Source of the DNA: Pumilibacter muris
GTDB lineage: Bacteria; Bacillota; Clostridia; Christensenellales; Pumilibacteraceae
DNA: 64,000 bases
NCBI RefSeq assembly: GCF_943193045.1
Contig: NZ_CALPCN010000001.1
Location: forward strand, 1 to 64,000
Reading direction: 5' to 3'
Made by a program: the position numbers and the translations under genes. The notes below the pieces were generated by a model. It ran no database searches. It was not told where the DNA came from and saw only the letters and a list, made by a program, of their open reading frames with translations. The number at the start of each line of letters is the position of its first letter. Position 1 is the first letter of the stretch. Positions 15,337 to 24,626 of the stretch are shown here, one piece after another.

Positions 15337-15823
15337 ACCGATACAAGGCTTTGCTGGCTGCACCGTAAACGAGCGCGGGGAGGTGAAAGTAAACGGCAAG
15401 CTGCAAAAGCCCTCCGCAAACGGGCGCGGCTACCTCAAAGTGTTTTTACCGACGGAGGGAGGGAAACGCACCTCCCGACCCGTTCACCGGCTCGTGGCGT
15501 GCGCTTTTCTTGATAATCCCGAGGGGCTCCCGGTCGTCAACCATATAGACGGCGACAAGCACAACAACGACGTGCAAAATCTTGAGTGGGTTACATATCA
15601 AGAGAATAGCCGCAAAGCGCTGGAGCTCAACGCAAGAGAACGCAAGCCAGTGGCGCGCCTAACCAAAAGCGGAAAGGTGGGAGCGGTATTTGTATCAATC
15701 GCAGCCGCAGCAAAATATTACGGCTGTAACTACCGGAGCCTATTTGAGGCAGTAAAAACCGGAACACCCTACAAAGGGCACTTATGGCGGCACTGCCGTA
15801 TCGACATAATACTGGAGGAATAA
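15329..15823 (+). CDS. HNH endonuclease, homing type
   Basis: 164 aa. HNH core at about 58-90 (VHRLVACAFLDNPEGLPVVNHIDGDKHNNDVQNLEWVTYQEN) preceded by a NUMOD4-like start (IQGFAGCTVNERGEVKV) and followed by a C-terminal DNA-binding NUMOD1-like part (SIAAAAKYYGCNYRSLFEAV). This build is usual for free-standing homing endonucleases in phage genomes. Start at 15329 uses GGAGGGAGGCGGCA. Probably a mobile gene inserted between DUF3850 and the late regulator. Confidence 0.85.
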   Translation: MDRPIQGFAGCTVNERGEVKVNGKLQKPSANGRGYLKVFLPTEGGKRTSRPVHRLVACAFLDNPEGLPVVNHIDGDKHNNDVQNLEWVTYQENSRKALELNARERKPVARLTKSGKVGAVFVSIAAAAKYYGCNYRSLFEAVKTGTPYKGHLWRHCRIDIILEE

Positions 15824-16243
15824 ATGGACATTAAACAGTGGCTTTCAAGAGCTTACCGCATAGACCAGCAGATACAAAGCAAAAACGAGCAAATCGAGAT
15901 GTGGGAAAGCCTCGCGCAAAAAGTAACAAGCGACCCCTCGGCGCAGCCGGGCGGCGGCGGAGGTATGCACTCCAGCAGGGTGGAAACTTATTGCATAAAG
16001 ATAGCGGACGCTCAAATGGAAATCGAACGCCAGCGCGACGAGCTTATCAACGTGCGCCGCGAGATTGAGGAGGCAATCAGCAGGGTGCAAAGCGTAACGC
16101 TGCGGCTTTTACTGGAGCAACGCTATTTGCTTTGTAAAGGCTGGGAGGATATAGCGGACTTTATGGGGTACTGCGTCGAGTACGTAAAGAGGGATATACA
16201 CAAGCAAGCCCTCCGCGCAGCTCGTGAAATTATAGCCCCCTAA
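15824..16243 (+). CDS. ArpU/DUF1492-like late transcription regulator
   Basis: 139 aa. N-terminal helix (DIKQWLSRAYRIDQQIQSKNEQIEMWESLA), a Gly-rich loop, a second helix, then a sigma-70 region 4-like HTH (QRYLLCKGWEDIADFMGYCVEYVKRDIHKQAL). Proteins of this build sit just before terminase in many Firmicutes phages and switch on late genes. Position before the terminator at 16461 and terminase supports that role. Confidence 0.8.
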   Translation: MDIKQWLSRAYRIDQQIQSKNEQIEMWESLAQKVTSDPSAQPGGGGGMHSSRVETYCIKIADAQMEIERQRDELINVRREIEEAISRVQSVTLRLLLEQRYLLCKGWEDIADFMGYCVEYVKRDIHKQALRAAREIIAP

Positions 16244-16253
16244 ATATTCACTT

Positions 16254-16370
16254 TTACCCTTTTTTATCTTGCCAAAATGCAATATAATGTACAATGTGCT
16301 CAAGCACAAATCCCGCGAGGCGACCGAAAGGCGCGGGAAAACTGTTTGATTTCGCCGTCGGTATGTTCAT
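16254..16370 (-). CDS. Small 38-aa protein on the opposite strand
   Basis: The only phage gene on the minus strand outside the integrase/repressor pair. ATG at 16370 is preceded by AAGGAGGT (16388-16381) at 10 nt, an excellent ribosome site. The product ends in a hydrophobic helix (RLAGFVLEHIVHYIAFW) and may be membrane-associated. Not recognised; a chance open frame is possible but unlikely with such a site. The DNA also folds into a CCCGCG/CGCGGG hairpin, which may be a coding by-product or an RNA element. Confidence 0.45.
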   Translation of the reverse strand: MNIPTAKSNSFPAPFGRLAGFVLEHIVHYIAFWQDKKG

Positions 16371-16460
16371 TTTGGTAAAAACCTCCTTAAAAGATAATAC
16401 GCGACTTGCAAGGCGGGACGGTTTAACAGTTTTACCTCCGCCGAGCAAATCCACGCTAAA

Positions 16461-16487
16461 GCTCTACCACCCGGTAGGGCTTTTATT
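16461..16487 (+). terminator. Terminator between early and late phage genes
   Basis: GCTCTACC pairs with GGTAGGGC (one G-T pair) around a 4-nt loop and is followed by TTTTATTAT. It separates the early operon from the terminase side. Confidence 0.65.
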
Positions 16488-16498
16488 ATGGGGGTTAT

Positions 16499-16675
16499 AT
16501 GGACACACGCAAAAATAAACAAAGGCGGCAGCAGCAAAATGAGTATTACACCCTTAAAGAGATAGAGCGGCTTGTTGAGCAACTCAATTACGAAACGGTG
16601 AAAATTGAAATTGTTATGCCACACGATAAGGTGCTTATGCTGGAAAAGACAAAGCACCGACCTATCGGCTTTTAA
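16499..16675 (+). CDS. Small phage protein upstream of terminase
   Basis: 58 aa, too short for most gene callers. Basic, Gln-rich N-terminus followed by a helix (YYTLKEIERLVEQLNYETVKIEIV). The upstream site is GGGGGTT, acceptable but not strong. No family recognised. Confidence 0.5.
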   Translation: MDTRKNKQRRQQQNEYYTLKEIERLVEQLNYETVKIEIVMPHDKVLMLEKTKHRPIGF

Positions 16676-16894
16676 CGTAAGCGGTAAGCCCGGCAGCCGG
16701 GCGGCGGGTAATAACTCGCATTACAAGGGGCAGCACCTTGACCGCTTGCCACGAGGAGCAACGGCGCGGGTAGCGCTGGAGGGAAAGCAAACAACAACAC
16801 AGTAATAGAGGCGGCTTTTGAGGGTTTCGTCGTTGTTAATCAATCTATACCACGGCAGGAGGTACACAATAGAACAGTAAGGAGGTACAGCATA
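16676..16894. other. Non-coding stretch before terminase small subunit
   Basis: About 220 bp with no supported gene. It holds GC-rich inverted segments (CCCGGCAGCCGGG and AAGCGGT...ACCGCTT) and two purine-rich AGGAGGTAC sites near the end. Packaging initiation sites (pac/cos) often lie just before or within the small-subunit gene, so this is a candidate location; no defining motif is visible. Confidence 0.35.
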
Positions 16895-17314
16895 GTGGGA
16901 CATAGTAAACTCACCGACAAAGAGAAAAAGCAAATACTGGCTCACTATGTGGAAACGCAAAACTATTCAGAAACGGCGCGCTTAACGGGAGTATCAAGGG
17001 CAACCGTGCAGCGCGTCGTTAAAAATATGCCCAATGTGAGCGAAAAAGTGCACCAAAAAAACGAGCAAAACACCAAGGACGTGCTGGGCTATATGCAGAC
17101 GCAAAAGGAAACCGTTTGCAAGCTCATTACGACGTACCTTTCTGCTATGCTTGACCCCGAGAAAATCAAAAAGGCAAATGTGGTACAGCTCGCCACTGCG
17201 CTGGGCATATTGATTGATAAGTTTACGACGCAGGACGAAAAGCCCGCGGATACCTCACTTATGGAGGCGCTGCTCAATGCGGTAAAGGGAGGCGGCAATG
17301 GCGATACAGTTTAG
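16895..17314 (+). CDS. Terminase small subunit
   Basis: 139 aa with a GTG start after AAGGAGGTACAGCATA. The N-terminal HTH (LAHYVETQNYSETARLTGVSRATVQRVVKN) and middle helical part fit the DNA-recognition subunit of phage terminases. It overlaps the large subunit by 17 nt. Confidence 0.82.
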   Translation: MGHSKLTDKEKKQILAHYVETQNYSETARLTGVSRATVQRVVKNMPNVSEKVHQKNEQNTKDVLGYMQTQKETVCKLITTYLSAMLDPEKIKKANVVQLATALGILIDKFTTQDEKPADTSLMEALLNAVKGGGNGDTV

Positions 17315-18602
17315 TGAAAAGCAGCTCGCTCTCATACGGCGCCCTTTTATCGACGGCAGCCTCGAGGTAAACGAGGGAACGCCAAGGAGCGGCAAGACCA
17401 CTGCCGGAGCGTTCAGAGCGGCGCGCTACTACATAGAAACGCAAGACCGCGACCACCTCGTGCTTGGATATAATCACGAACAGGCTTTCAAGCTGTTTAT
17501 AGACTGCGACGGTATGGGGCTGCTGCATATCTTTGCCGGCAACTGCCGGATACGACACGACCCCGATTACGGGGATTTCCTCGGAGTTACTACGCCGGAC
17601 GGACGAGGTGGCAGCACTGAAAAACGCATATTTTACAAGGGCGGCGGCAAAGCCGACAGTTACAAGTCTTTCCAAGGCTTAAGTTTTGGCTCCGTCGTCT
17701 TTTTGGAAATAGACCTCTTGCACTCAAACACGTGGCAAGAGGCTTTCCGTCGTACAATGGCAGCGCGCAAGAGGTGGCACCTTGCAGACCTCAACCCGCC
17801 GAGCCCGCAGCACCCCGTTATTAAAGACGTATTCGAGGCGCAGCGGACTATATGGCAACACTGGACAATGGACGACAACCCGATACTTACACCGGAGCGC
17901 AAGCAAGCACTTTACGAGCAGCTCAAGAAAAGCCCGTACTTATACGAGCGCGACTGGCTGGGGCACCGTTGTATCCCGCAGGGTGTTATATACTCTATGT
18001 TTTCCCAGCACGAGAACGTCAAAGCAAAGCTCGAGGGCGATATTGTGGAAATGTTTTTCTCGGGCGACGGTGGACTATCAGACGCGACGAGCGTATGCTG
18101 CAACATAGTTACACGGGACAACAAAGCCGGCAAGCCTATTTACCGCCTATACCGCGCAGCAAATTACTACTACAGCGGCAGCGACACGGGCACCGTTAAG
18201 GCAATGAGCGTACAAGCGCGAGAAATCGCCCTCACGTTCGTGCCGTGGTGCCGTAACAAATTCGGACGACGGGAAACGTGCTTGCTCATAGACCCCGCTT
18301 GCAAGGCGCTACGCGAGGAGTTAAAGCTCTACGGGCTGGACGCAAGGAACGCCGACAACAACGGGCACGAAATCGCCGGGAATTCCAAGGGTATAAAGGT
18401 CGGTATTGAGAGGGTGCAGTCCTCTATCGAGGAGCGGCGCCTTTTGTGGCTCGAAACCGAGGAGTACGGGCATTATGATTGTTTCCGAGAGCTGGGGCTT
18501 TATGTGCGCGACCAGCACGGCAACCCGGTTGACGCTTACAACCACGCAATGGACGATATGCGTTACGGGCACAATTATTTTTATAAGCATTACATCAAAT
18601 AG
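17298..18602 (+). CDS. Terminase large subunit
   Basis: 434-aa packaging motor of the PBSX type. Walker A-like NEGTPRSGKTT at 25-35, Walker B SVVFLEID at 132-139; C-terminal RNase H-like nuclease includes CLLIDPA (about 335) and the late acidic residues DAYNHAMDDMRYG near the end. Length and motifs are complete. Starts in the end of the small subunit with GGGAGGCGGCA. Confidence 0.93.
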   Translation: MAIQFSEKQLALIRRPFIDGSLEVNEGTPRSGKTTAGAFRAARYYIETQDRDHLVLGYNHEQAFKLFIDCDGMGLLHIFAGNCRIRHDPDYGDFLGVTTPDGRGGSTEKRIFYKGGGKADSYKSFQGLSFGSVVFLEIDLLHSNTWQEAFRRTMAARKRWHLADLNPPSPQHPVIKDVFEAQRTIWQHWTMDDNPILTPERKQALYEQLKKSPYLYERDWLGHRCIPQGVIYSMFSQHENVKAKLEGDIVEMFFSGDGGLSDATSVCCNIVTRDNKAGKPIYRLYRAANYYYSGSDTGTVKAMSVQAREIALTFVPWCRNKFGRRETCLLIDPACKALREELKLYGLDARNADNNGHEIAGNSKGIKVGIERVQSSIEERRLLWLETEEYGHYDCFRELGLYVRDQHGNPVDAYNHAMDDMRYGHNYFYKHYIK

Positions 18603-18614
18603 GAGGCTCGGCAA

Positions 18615-20219
18615 ATGGGCTTATTTGAAAAAATCAAAGGAGCGTTCGGTAAAATGGGCGAAAAATTCGCAGCACCGCAGACGGTGAAAGACATTTTCGA
18701 CATAAACGGCGTGCCCAGCTTTCGACAGTTTTACGAAAGCGGGATATTGATATGGAAACGTATATACCGCGGTTACTATTCGCAGTGGCACGACGTCAAG
18801 GCTCCGACCATAAACGACAGCGGCGCAAAGCGTCGGCGCGATACACTCAACGCCGGCAAAGCCGTTTGTAGTGAACTGGCGGGGCTTATATGGGCAGAGA
18901 GGTGCAGCGTCGGGGTATCTCGCAAGGATTTCAAGGCGGACGATAAACACCCCGATAAGCTGGCGGCGTTCGTTGAGCAAGTGCTTAACGAAAACAATTT
19001 CAACACAAAAATGCGCGAGCATATCGAGCAAGTTATGGCGCTGGGCGGCGGTACCTTGAAAACGTGGTGCGACGTCAAAAGGGACGAGAACGGCGCCGAC
19101 ATCAAAGGCTCCGAAAAAATCAAGGTCGGCTATGGTATGGCAAACCAATTCGTACCACTTGCGTGGAATAATGCCGAGGTTACGGAGGGCGTTTTTATTT
19201 CCCGCGAGGCAAAAGCCGGCTATTATTACACAAGGCTGGAGTTTCACCACTGGGACGGCAGCGAGTACGTTATCAGCAACGAGCTTTACCGTCATAAAAT
19301 CGGCAACTCGGAAAGTCAAGACATATTCGGGGAGCGCGTACCGCTTAACGAGCTTTACGTAAACCTTTCCGGCGAGGCAAAAGTAAGCGGCTTGCAGAGG
19401 TCGCTTTTTTCGTACTATCGCACGAATATAGCAAACAACCTCGACGATAACAGCCCGCTGGGGGTGAGTATTTACGCAAATGCACTCTCAACGCTTAAAG
19501 CGCTGGACGTTTGTTTTGATAGTTTTGTGCGCGAGTTTACGCTCGGTAAAAAGCGTATAATCGTGCCCTCGTCCGCTATCAGATACGTAAACAACCCGGA
19601 CACCGGGCAACGGTGCCGCTATTTCGACGCCGACGACGAGGTTTACGAGGCAATGGACACGGACGACCTCGAGAGCTTGCAAATCAAGGATAACACGGTG
19701 GAGCTGCGCGTCGAGGAGCACGAGGCGGCAATCAACGCTTTTCTCGGTATCCTTTCCTTTCAGCTGGGACTTTCGCCCGGCACGCTCACCTTTGACAAGG
19801 TGGAGGGGCTCAAGACTGCTACCGAGGTTATCTCGGAAAAATCCAAAACCTACAAGACGGTAAAGCAACATCAAAGCAGCGTCGAGGAGGCAGTCAAAAA
19901 GCTGGTGCGCAACATCATAGACGTGGCAATCCTATACGGCATAGAGTACGAGGGCGAAACGGTCGAGAGCCTCGCGCGCGGCGGGTATGATATAGCAATC
20001 TTTTTCGACGACGCTATAATCCAAGACCGACAAACAAACATCAACGAGGGAGTGCTGCTTGTGAGCAATTCGCTTATGAGCAAAAAAAAGTTTATGACCG
20101 ACAAACTCGGATATACTCCGGAGGAGGCGGACGCAGAGCTGGGGCAGATAGCTGCGGAAAGCAATATCACCGGCGCCACGATAGACTTTTCAACGCTATT
20201 CCCGAAAGGGGGTAGTTAA
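18615..20219 (+). CDS. Portal protein (SPP1 gp6-like)
   Basis: 534 aa, size and order fit a siphovirus portal, the dodecameric ring through which DNA enters the capsid. Recognisable segments: IWKRIYRGYYSQWHDVKAPTIND near the start, AFLGILSFQLGLSPGTLTFD around 375-395 and the helical KSKTYKTVKQHQSSVEEAVKKLV. The stop overlaps the start of the minor capsid gene by one base. Confidence 0.88.
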   Translation: MGLFEKIKGAFGKMGEKFAAPQTVKDIFDINGVPSFRQFYESGILIWKRIYRGYYSQWHDVKAPTINDSGAKRRRDTLNAGKAVCSELAGLIWAERCSVGVSRKDFKADDKHPDKLAAFVEQVLNENNFNTKMREHIEQVMALGGGTLKTWCDVKRDENGADIKGSEKIKVGYGMANQFVPLAWNNAEVTEGVFISREAKAGYYYTRLEFHHWDGSEYVISNELYRHKIGNSESQDIFGERVPLNELYVNLSGEAKVSGLQRSLFSYYRTNIANNLDDNSPLGVSIYANALSTLKALDVCFDSFVREFTLGKKRIIVPSSAIRYVNNPDTGQRCRYFDADDEVYEAMDTDDLESLQIKDNTVELRVEEHEAAINAFLGILSFQLGLSPGTLTFDKVEGLKTATEVISEKSKTYKTVKQHQSSVEEAVKKLVRNIIDVAILYGIEYEGETVESLARGGYDIAIFFDDAIIQDRQTNINEGVLLVSNSLMSKKKFMTDKLGYTPEEADAELGQIAAESNITGATIDFSTLFPKGGS

Positions 20220-22240
20220 TGGCAGGGCTGCCCCGTGAATTTCTCGACCAACTGGCGCAGCCGCTTATCGACGTATATACCAGTATAGAGGACGAGCTAA
20301 TCCAAAACATTGCAAAGCGTTTCAATACCGGCAAGGGCTTGACGACGCAAGAGTGGCAATTCAAAAAGCTGGCAGAGCTCGGAGCGCTCACACAAGACAA
20401 TATCAAGACCATTGCCAAGTACGTGGGGCAAGTGCCCGAGCTGGTACAAACCGCGCTCGAGAGCGCAGCTTTTCAAGCCCTCAAGGAACTGGAGCCGCAA
20501 TTCGCGGAGGCGGTGCGGCTGGGATACCTTAATGCGACCGATACGCCACTAATGAGTGAAAGCGTAAAGCAAGCAATATCGAGCTACGCAAAGCAAGCCG
20601 TGGACGATTTCAACCTCGTAAACACGACAATGCTTAACAGCTCGCTGGACGCTTACCGTAAAGGGATTGCAAACACTGTCGGCGCCGCCACATACGACGG
20701 CGCACAAAAGACTATGAACGTGGCAGCTGGCGAGGTTATTACCGGCGTGAAAAGCCGGCAAGCGGCACTCGCGGACGCTATCAAGAAAATGGCAAACGAG
20801 GGCATAACAGCCTTTTACGATAGAGCCGGGCGAAAATGGACGCCCGAGGCTTACGTAAATATGGATATACGCACAACAGCGACAAACACCGCACACGCGA
20901 CGACTTTTGCCAAGTGCGACGATTACGGGCTTGACCTCATAGAGATAAGCTCGCACGCTGGAGCTCGTCCAAAATGCGCAAACGACCAAGGCAAGCTATT
21001 TTCACGGTCGAACAAGAGCGGCACCGTCCGCGACGGCAACGGGCAAAGTATCACATATTACCCGTGGAGCTCCAGCAGCAACGGAGCGCCCGACGGTATC
21101 CTCGGTATCAACTGCGGACATTTCGCAAGCCCATTTTTCCCCGGATTGTCATACAAACGCGGCGAGGAAACGCAAGACTTTGAACAAAACGCCAAGGAGT
21201 ACGCGCAAAGTCAGCAGCAGCGCTCGCTTGAGCGCGACGTAAAAGACGCCAAGCGTGAGGTTATGGCGCAAAAGGCGGCGGGAAATCAAGAGGCTTACGA
21301 GGAGGCAGCGGCAGCGCTCAAAGCAAAACAAGACAAATACAAAGGCTTTTGCTCGGATACGGGCAGAACACCTCGAAATGACCGCTTGCAAGTTAATGGA
21401 TACGACCGCAGAACTGCGGCAGACGTCGCCAAGACAAACCGCGAGGCGGCGGAACGACTAAAGCGCGAGGCGGCGGGTAACTTGACAAAAGAGCCTCAAA
21501 AGCCTATAATTAAAACCGACAAAGTAAAAGACGCCTACGGTGTAGAGCGTGCAAGAGTAGTCGGCGAGCAAGTGGCAAATGCGCCTCCAATTTTCGGCGA
21601 GGTGTGGAATAAGTACGCGGATAACATAGGTTTTGATAGTACAACGCACCGCGGCACTGCACACTACAGCCCGGCGTCGGGCAAAGTTAGCCTCAACCTC
21701 GAACGGGACGCGCTGGGTAGTACATACAAACCGGCGTATGAAACAACTTTCCACGAACTGGGGCACTTATTCGACCATAGCGCTGGCGCGTCCGGTTACG
21801 GCTCCCGCTTTATTGCAGCGTCGGGCAAGTATTCCGGCGGCATATTCAGCAGTACCTTAAAAGCAGAGGCAGAGGCTTACACTAAAGCCGTGCAAGACCG
21901 CTTGCGTGCGGAGGCAGTGGCAAAAGGGCTTAAAGCGTCAAGCGTGCTTATAGGCGACGCGAGGCGTGCCGTCCGCTCCGAGATATGGGAACTTGCGAAA
22001 ACGCACGGCGCAAGCGCCACCGGCGATATTTCCGACATTTTCGAGGGCGCTACTCGTGGAAAGATTACCGGAACAGCAGGGCACGGCGCAAGCTACTGGA
22101 GCAGCCACGACGTAAGCGTGGAGGCTTTCGCGGAAATGTTCAGCGCGTCGATATGCAATCCGGTGTCGCTTGAACAAATACAACACTTTTTCCCGCAGTC
22201 GTACAATATCTTTTTGCAGATACTCAAGTCTATGCTATAG
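20219..22240 (+). CDS. Minor capsid / head morphogenesis protein with C-terminal zincin-like domain
   Basis: 673 aa. Residues 1-330 match phage minor capsid proteins of the SPP1 gp7/Mu F type (IRTTATNTAHATTFAKCDDYGLDLIEISSHAGARPKCANDQGKLF and the CGH motif near 300). After a charged coiled coil (about 330-420) there is an extra domain of about 200 residues with HELGHLFDH at about 512, a Zn-metallopeptidase HExxH signature. Head proteins injected with DNA sometimes carry such enzymatic tails; target unknown. Ends with an Ala-rich SASICNPVSLEQIQHFFPQSYNIF segment typical of toxin-type zincins. Confidence 0.85.
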   Translation: MAGLPREFLDQLAQPLIDVYTSIEDELIQNIAKRFNTGKGLTTQEWQFKKLAELGALTQDNIKTIAKYVGQVPELVQTALESAAFQALKELEPQFAEAVRLGYLNATDTPLMSESVKQAISSYAKQAVDDFNLVNTTMLNSSLDAYRKGIANTVGAATYDGAQKTMNVAAGEVITGVKSRQAALADAIKKMANEGITAFYDRAGRKWTPEAYVNMDIRTTATNTAHATTFAKCDDYGLDLIEISSHAGARPKCANDQGKLFSRSNKSGTVRDGNGQSITYYPWSSSSNGAPDGILGINCGHFASPFFPGLSYKRGEETQDFEQNAKEYAQSQQQRSLERDVKDAKREVMAQKAAGNQEAYEEAAAALKAKQDKYKGFCSDTGRTPRNDRLQVNGYDRRTAADVAKTNREAAERLKREAAGNLTKEPQKPIIKTDKVKDAYGVERARVVGEQVANAPPIFGEVWNKYADNIGFDSTTHRGTAHYSPASGKVSLNLERDALGSTYKPAYETTFHELGHLFDHSAGASGYGSRFIAASGKYSGGIFSSTLKAEAEAYTKAVQDRLRAEAVAKGLKASSVLIGDARRAVRSEIWELAKTHGASATGDISDIFEGATRGKITGTAGHGASYWSSHDVSVEAFAEMFSASICNPVSLEQIQHFFPQSYNIFLQILKSML

Positions 22241-22252
22241 GAGGATAAAGCA

Positions 22253-22423
22253 GTGGCAGACGAATATATCAACCTTTTAATGCAATATCAAGATAAATTC
22301 GGGGAGCCCTATTTGCTTAATCCCGAGTATCAGACCGACGAGGAGGTTATCGCCGGCATAAAGCAGTGCCTTGAAACCGGAAAACCCCGGCAAAAGGATA
22401 GCGGCAGCGACACGATAATATAA
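22253..22423 (+). CDS. Small phage protein between capsid genes
   Basis: 56 aa from a GTG with TAGGAGGATAAAGCA upstream. Sequence ADEYINLLMQYQDKFGEPY with an acidic then Lys/Asp-rich end. Small proteins of this kind lie between minor capsid and scaffold genes in related phages. No known role. A terminator follows at once. Confidence 0.75.
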   Translation: MADEYINLLMQYQDKFGEPYLLNPEYQTDEEVIAGIKQCLETGKPRQKDSGSDTII

Positions 22424-22429
22424 GCGAAA

Positions 22430-22454
22430 GCTCACCAATTCGGTGGGCTTTTTT
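22430..22454 (+). terminator. Terminator before the scaffold gene
   Basis: GCTCACC and GGTGGGC enclose AATTC and are followed by six T. A second hairpin (22481-22497, AGCACCGC with GCGGTGCT, then TTTATATT) follows within 30 bp. Two terminators inside the structural operon suggest tuning of capsid gene levels. Confidence 0.6.
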
Positions 22455-22605
22455 CATACCGTTATATCAGCACCACGCGCAGCACCGCGGCGGTGCTTTT
22501 ATATTGCCCTCGATATGGCGTAAAACTACCGAAAAATACGCGAGGCGCCAAGCGATACGAACGCAAATTCGCCCACTCTAAAGGCGTAAAAGAAAGGAGT
22601 AGATT

Positions 22606-23094
22606 ATGGACAGAAAGACAATCAGGGCAATTCTCGCAGACGAAACGCTCGACGAGAGCGCAAAGGTGAGCAGACTTTTGCAAATGCACCACGACGAGGT
22701 GGCAGACATCAAAAGCGGGCTCAAGACGGACGAGGACGTAAAGGCTGCCGTTGCGGAGGCGTTAAAGAACGCACCCAAAGCGGTAAAGGTAGAGGAAACC
22801 GAGGAATACAAAAAGCTGCTGCAAGAGCTTGACGACTACAAGTATAGAACGGAGCTCACGGCGCAACTCAAGGGCGCCAAGGTAAAAGATAAATTCCTCG
22901 CCGACGTTATCGCCAAAATCAAACGCGACGAAAAGCTGGACGAACAGCTCCCGAAACTCCGCGAGGAATTCGGCGAGTATTTCGACGAGGGCGCGCCTCA
23001 ACCGCAACCGCCGGCTCCCAAGCCCGTATTTAGCGGCGACCCGCAGCCCACACCCCCGGGTGCACAACCCAAACCTATACCGAAATTATTTTAA
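22606..23094 (+). CDS. Phage scaffolding protein (GP20-like)
   Basis: 162 aa, highly charged and helical (EEYKKLLQELDDYKYRTELTAQLKGAKVKDKFLADVIAKI), with a Pro/Gln-rich C-terminal tail. This fits capsid scaffolds of the minor structural protein GP20 type, which guide procapsid assembly and leave. Position just before the major capsid protein agrees. Confidence 0.85.
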   Translation: MDRKTIRAILADETLDESAKVSRLLQMHHDEVADIKSGLKTDEDVKAAVAEALKNAPKAVKVEETEEYKKLLQELDDYKYRTELTAQLKGAKVKDKFLADVIAKIKRDEKLDEQLPKLREEFGEYFDEGAPQPQPPAPKPVFSGDPQPTPPGAQPKPIPKLF

Positions 23095-23115
23095 TTAAAA
23101 AGGAGTAACAAAATT

Positions 23116-24234
23116 ATGGCAAGAATTGAAACTCTCGCTATTTTAGCGAGCAACACGGGCAACGACTACCTCGCAGAAAAGTACGGCGTGGTTATCGACA
23201 ACATCAGCAACGGCACGATTTCGTCCCAGCTCAAAAACAAGGATTTGAGCGGCGACCCCTCCACGGGCTCCGTTGAGGCAAAGCGTTTTTGCAACAGCAA
23301 GGCAAACCCCTACGGCACCGCAAGAGCGGGCGGCAAGGGCGACAAGCTCAAAGCTAAACCCGTAACCGTTGCAATCGACACCAACGAGGAAATTATAGAG
23401 GAGGTCGAGGAAAAAGACGTATCTTTGTACGGCGTCGAGGGGCTCGTTTCCCGCCGCGTGAGCAATCACGAAATGGTTATGAAAAAGAGCCTCGAAAAAT
23501 CTTTCTTTGCGTGCGCTGCTGCGCACTGCGAGGTATTCACTACCAAAGAAACCGCTATCGAAAAAATCGTCGAGGCGGCGGTGCAGCAGGTCGAGAATAC
23601 CAAAAACGAGTACGTGGACGGCGTGCCCCGCGAGTACATCTCGGTTACGCTCAATACCACGGCTTACGGCGAACTCGCCGAATATTTCGACAAGGTGCAA
23701 AACCCCGGCGATTACAACACGGCGACCGGCAAGGTGCGCGTTTTCCATAACGTAAAATGCTACAGCAGCACCGACTTGCCCGCCGGCGTAAAGTTTATCG
23801 TTATGGTGGACGGCGCCGTCGCGCAGCCCGTAAAAGCGAACGTATGCAACGCTGCAAAAATTCCTTTCTCGGACGCTTACGGTTTCGGCGTTTTCTACTA
23901 TCACGGCGAAAAGTCGGTTATGCCCGACCTTACGCTCACTTACACCGACGGCGTGCTCAATGCAACGCTTAAGGCGGGCACGGACGCAACCCATACCGCT
24001 GCGGTGGTTGATACGCTCAAGGGCGCAAAATACTTCTACAAGGCGGGCGCTACCGTAACCGCTCCCGCGGTCGGCGAGGAATTCAAGGCAACCGGCTTTA
24101 CCGCGTGGGACGGCGAGGAGGAGCTTGTTTGCGCGAGCGGCAACAAAATTGTGATTGTCGAGGTCGTGCAGGGGCTTAAAACCGAAACCGTCGCAAGAGT
24201 TACCGCCAAACTCGACGCAGTGGTCGGCGCTTAA
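23116..24234 (+). CDS. Major capsid protein
   Basis: 372 aa. Order (scaffold, capsid, connector) and content (NEEIIEEVEEKDVSLYGVEGLVSRRVSNHEMVMKKSLEKSFFA) support a HK97-fold capsid protein. The last ~100 residues (LTLTYTDGVLNATLKAGTDATHTAAVV...) look like an added beta-sandwich decoration domain. AAAAAGGAGTAAC precedes the ATG. The gene is more GC-rich and uses preferred codons, as expected for the most abundant protein. Confidence 0.85.
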   Translation: MARIETLAILASNTGNDYLAEKYGVVIDNISNGTISSQLKNKDLSGDPSTGSVEAKRFCNSKANPYGTARAGGKGDKLKAKPVTVAIDTNEEIIEEVEEKDVSLYGVEGLVSRRVSNHEMVMKKSLEKSFFACAAAHCEVFTTKETAIEKIVEAAVQQVENTKNEYVDGVPREYISVTLNTTAYGELAEYFDKVQNPGDYNTATGKVRVFHNVKCYSSTDLPAGVKFIVMVDGAVAQPVKANVCNAAKIPFSDAYGFGVFYYHGEKSVMPDLTLTYTDGVLNATLKAGTDATHTAAVVDTLKGAKYFYKAGATVTAPAVGEEFKATGFTAWDGEEELVCASGNKIVIVEVVQGLKTETVARVTAKLDAVVGA

Positions 24235-24626
24235 TGGCGTACATTGATTACAAGTATTACTCGGAGCAGTACGTGGGGGAGCCTCTCGACGAGGAGGCTT
24301 TCCCGCGCTATTTGCGGCGTGCGGAGGAGGTTATCGACAGTATAACTCGGTACACCGTAAAACAGAAAGGGCTTGCGTCTTTTGACGATTTCGTACAGGA
24401 ACAAGTCAAGACCGCGACGGCTGCGCAAATCGAGTATTACGTTATCAATGGGCTTGAGGTCGCCACCGACGGAAAGCTGCCCGAAAGTTTTACGGTCGGC
24501 AAGGTGTCGGTTACAACCGGCGGCGGCAGTGCTGGAAATGGCGGACGCAGCAATGCGGTGGCGCCGAAAGTACGAGCGGCTCTCGAGCAGACCGGGCTAC
24601 TTAATAGAGGGGTGGGCGTATGTTAA
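24234..24626 (+). CDS. Head-tail connector protein (gp6-like)
   Basis: 130 aa; N-terminal LDEEAFPRYLRRAEEVIDSITRYTV and AAQIEYYVINGLE match DNA-packaging connector proteins of HK97 gp6 type, which form a ring under the portal. ATG overlaps the capsid stop codon. Confidence 0.78.
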   Translation: MAYIDYKYYSEQYVGEPLDEEAFPRYLRRAEEVIDSITRYTVKQKGLASFDDFVQEQVKTATAAQIEYYVINGLEVATDGKLPESFTVGKVSVTTGGGSAGNGGRSNAVAPKVRAALEQTGLLNRGVGVC

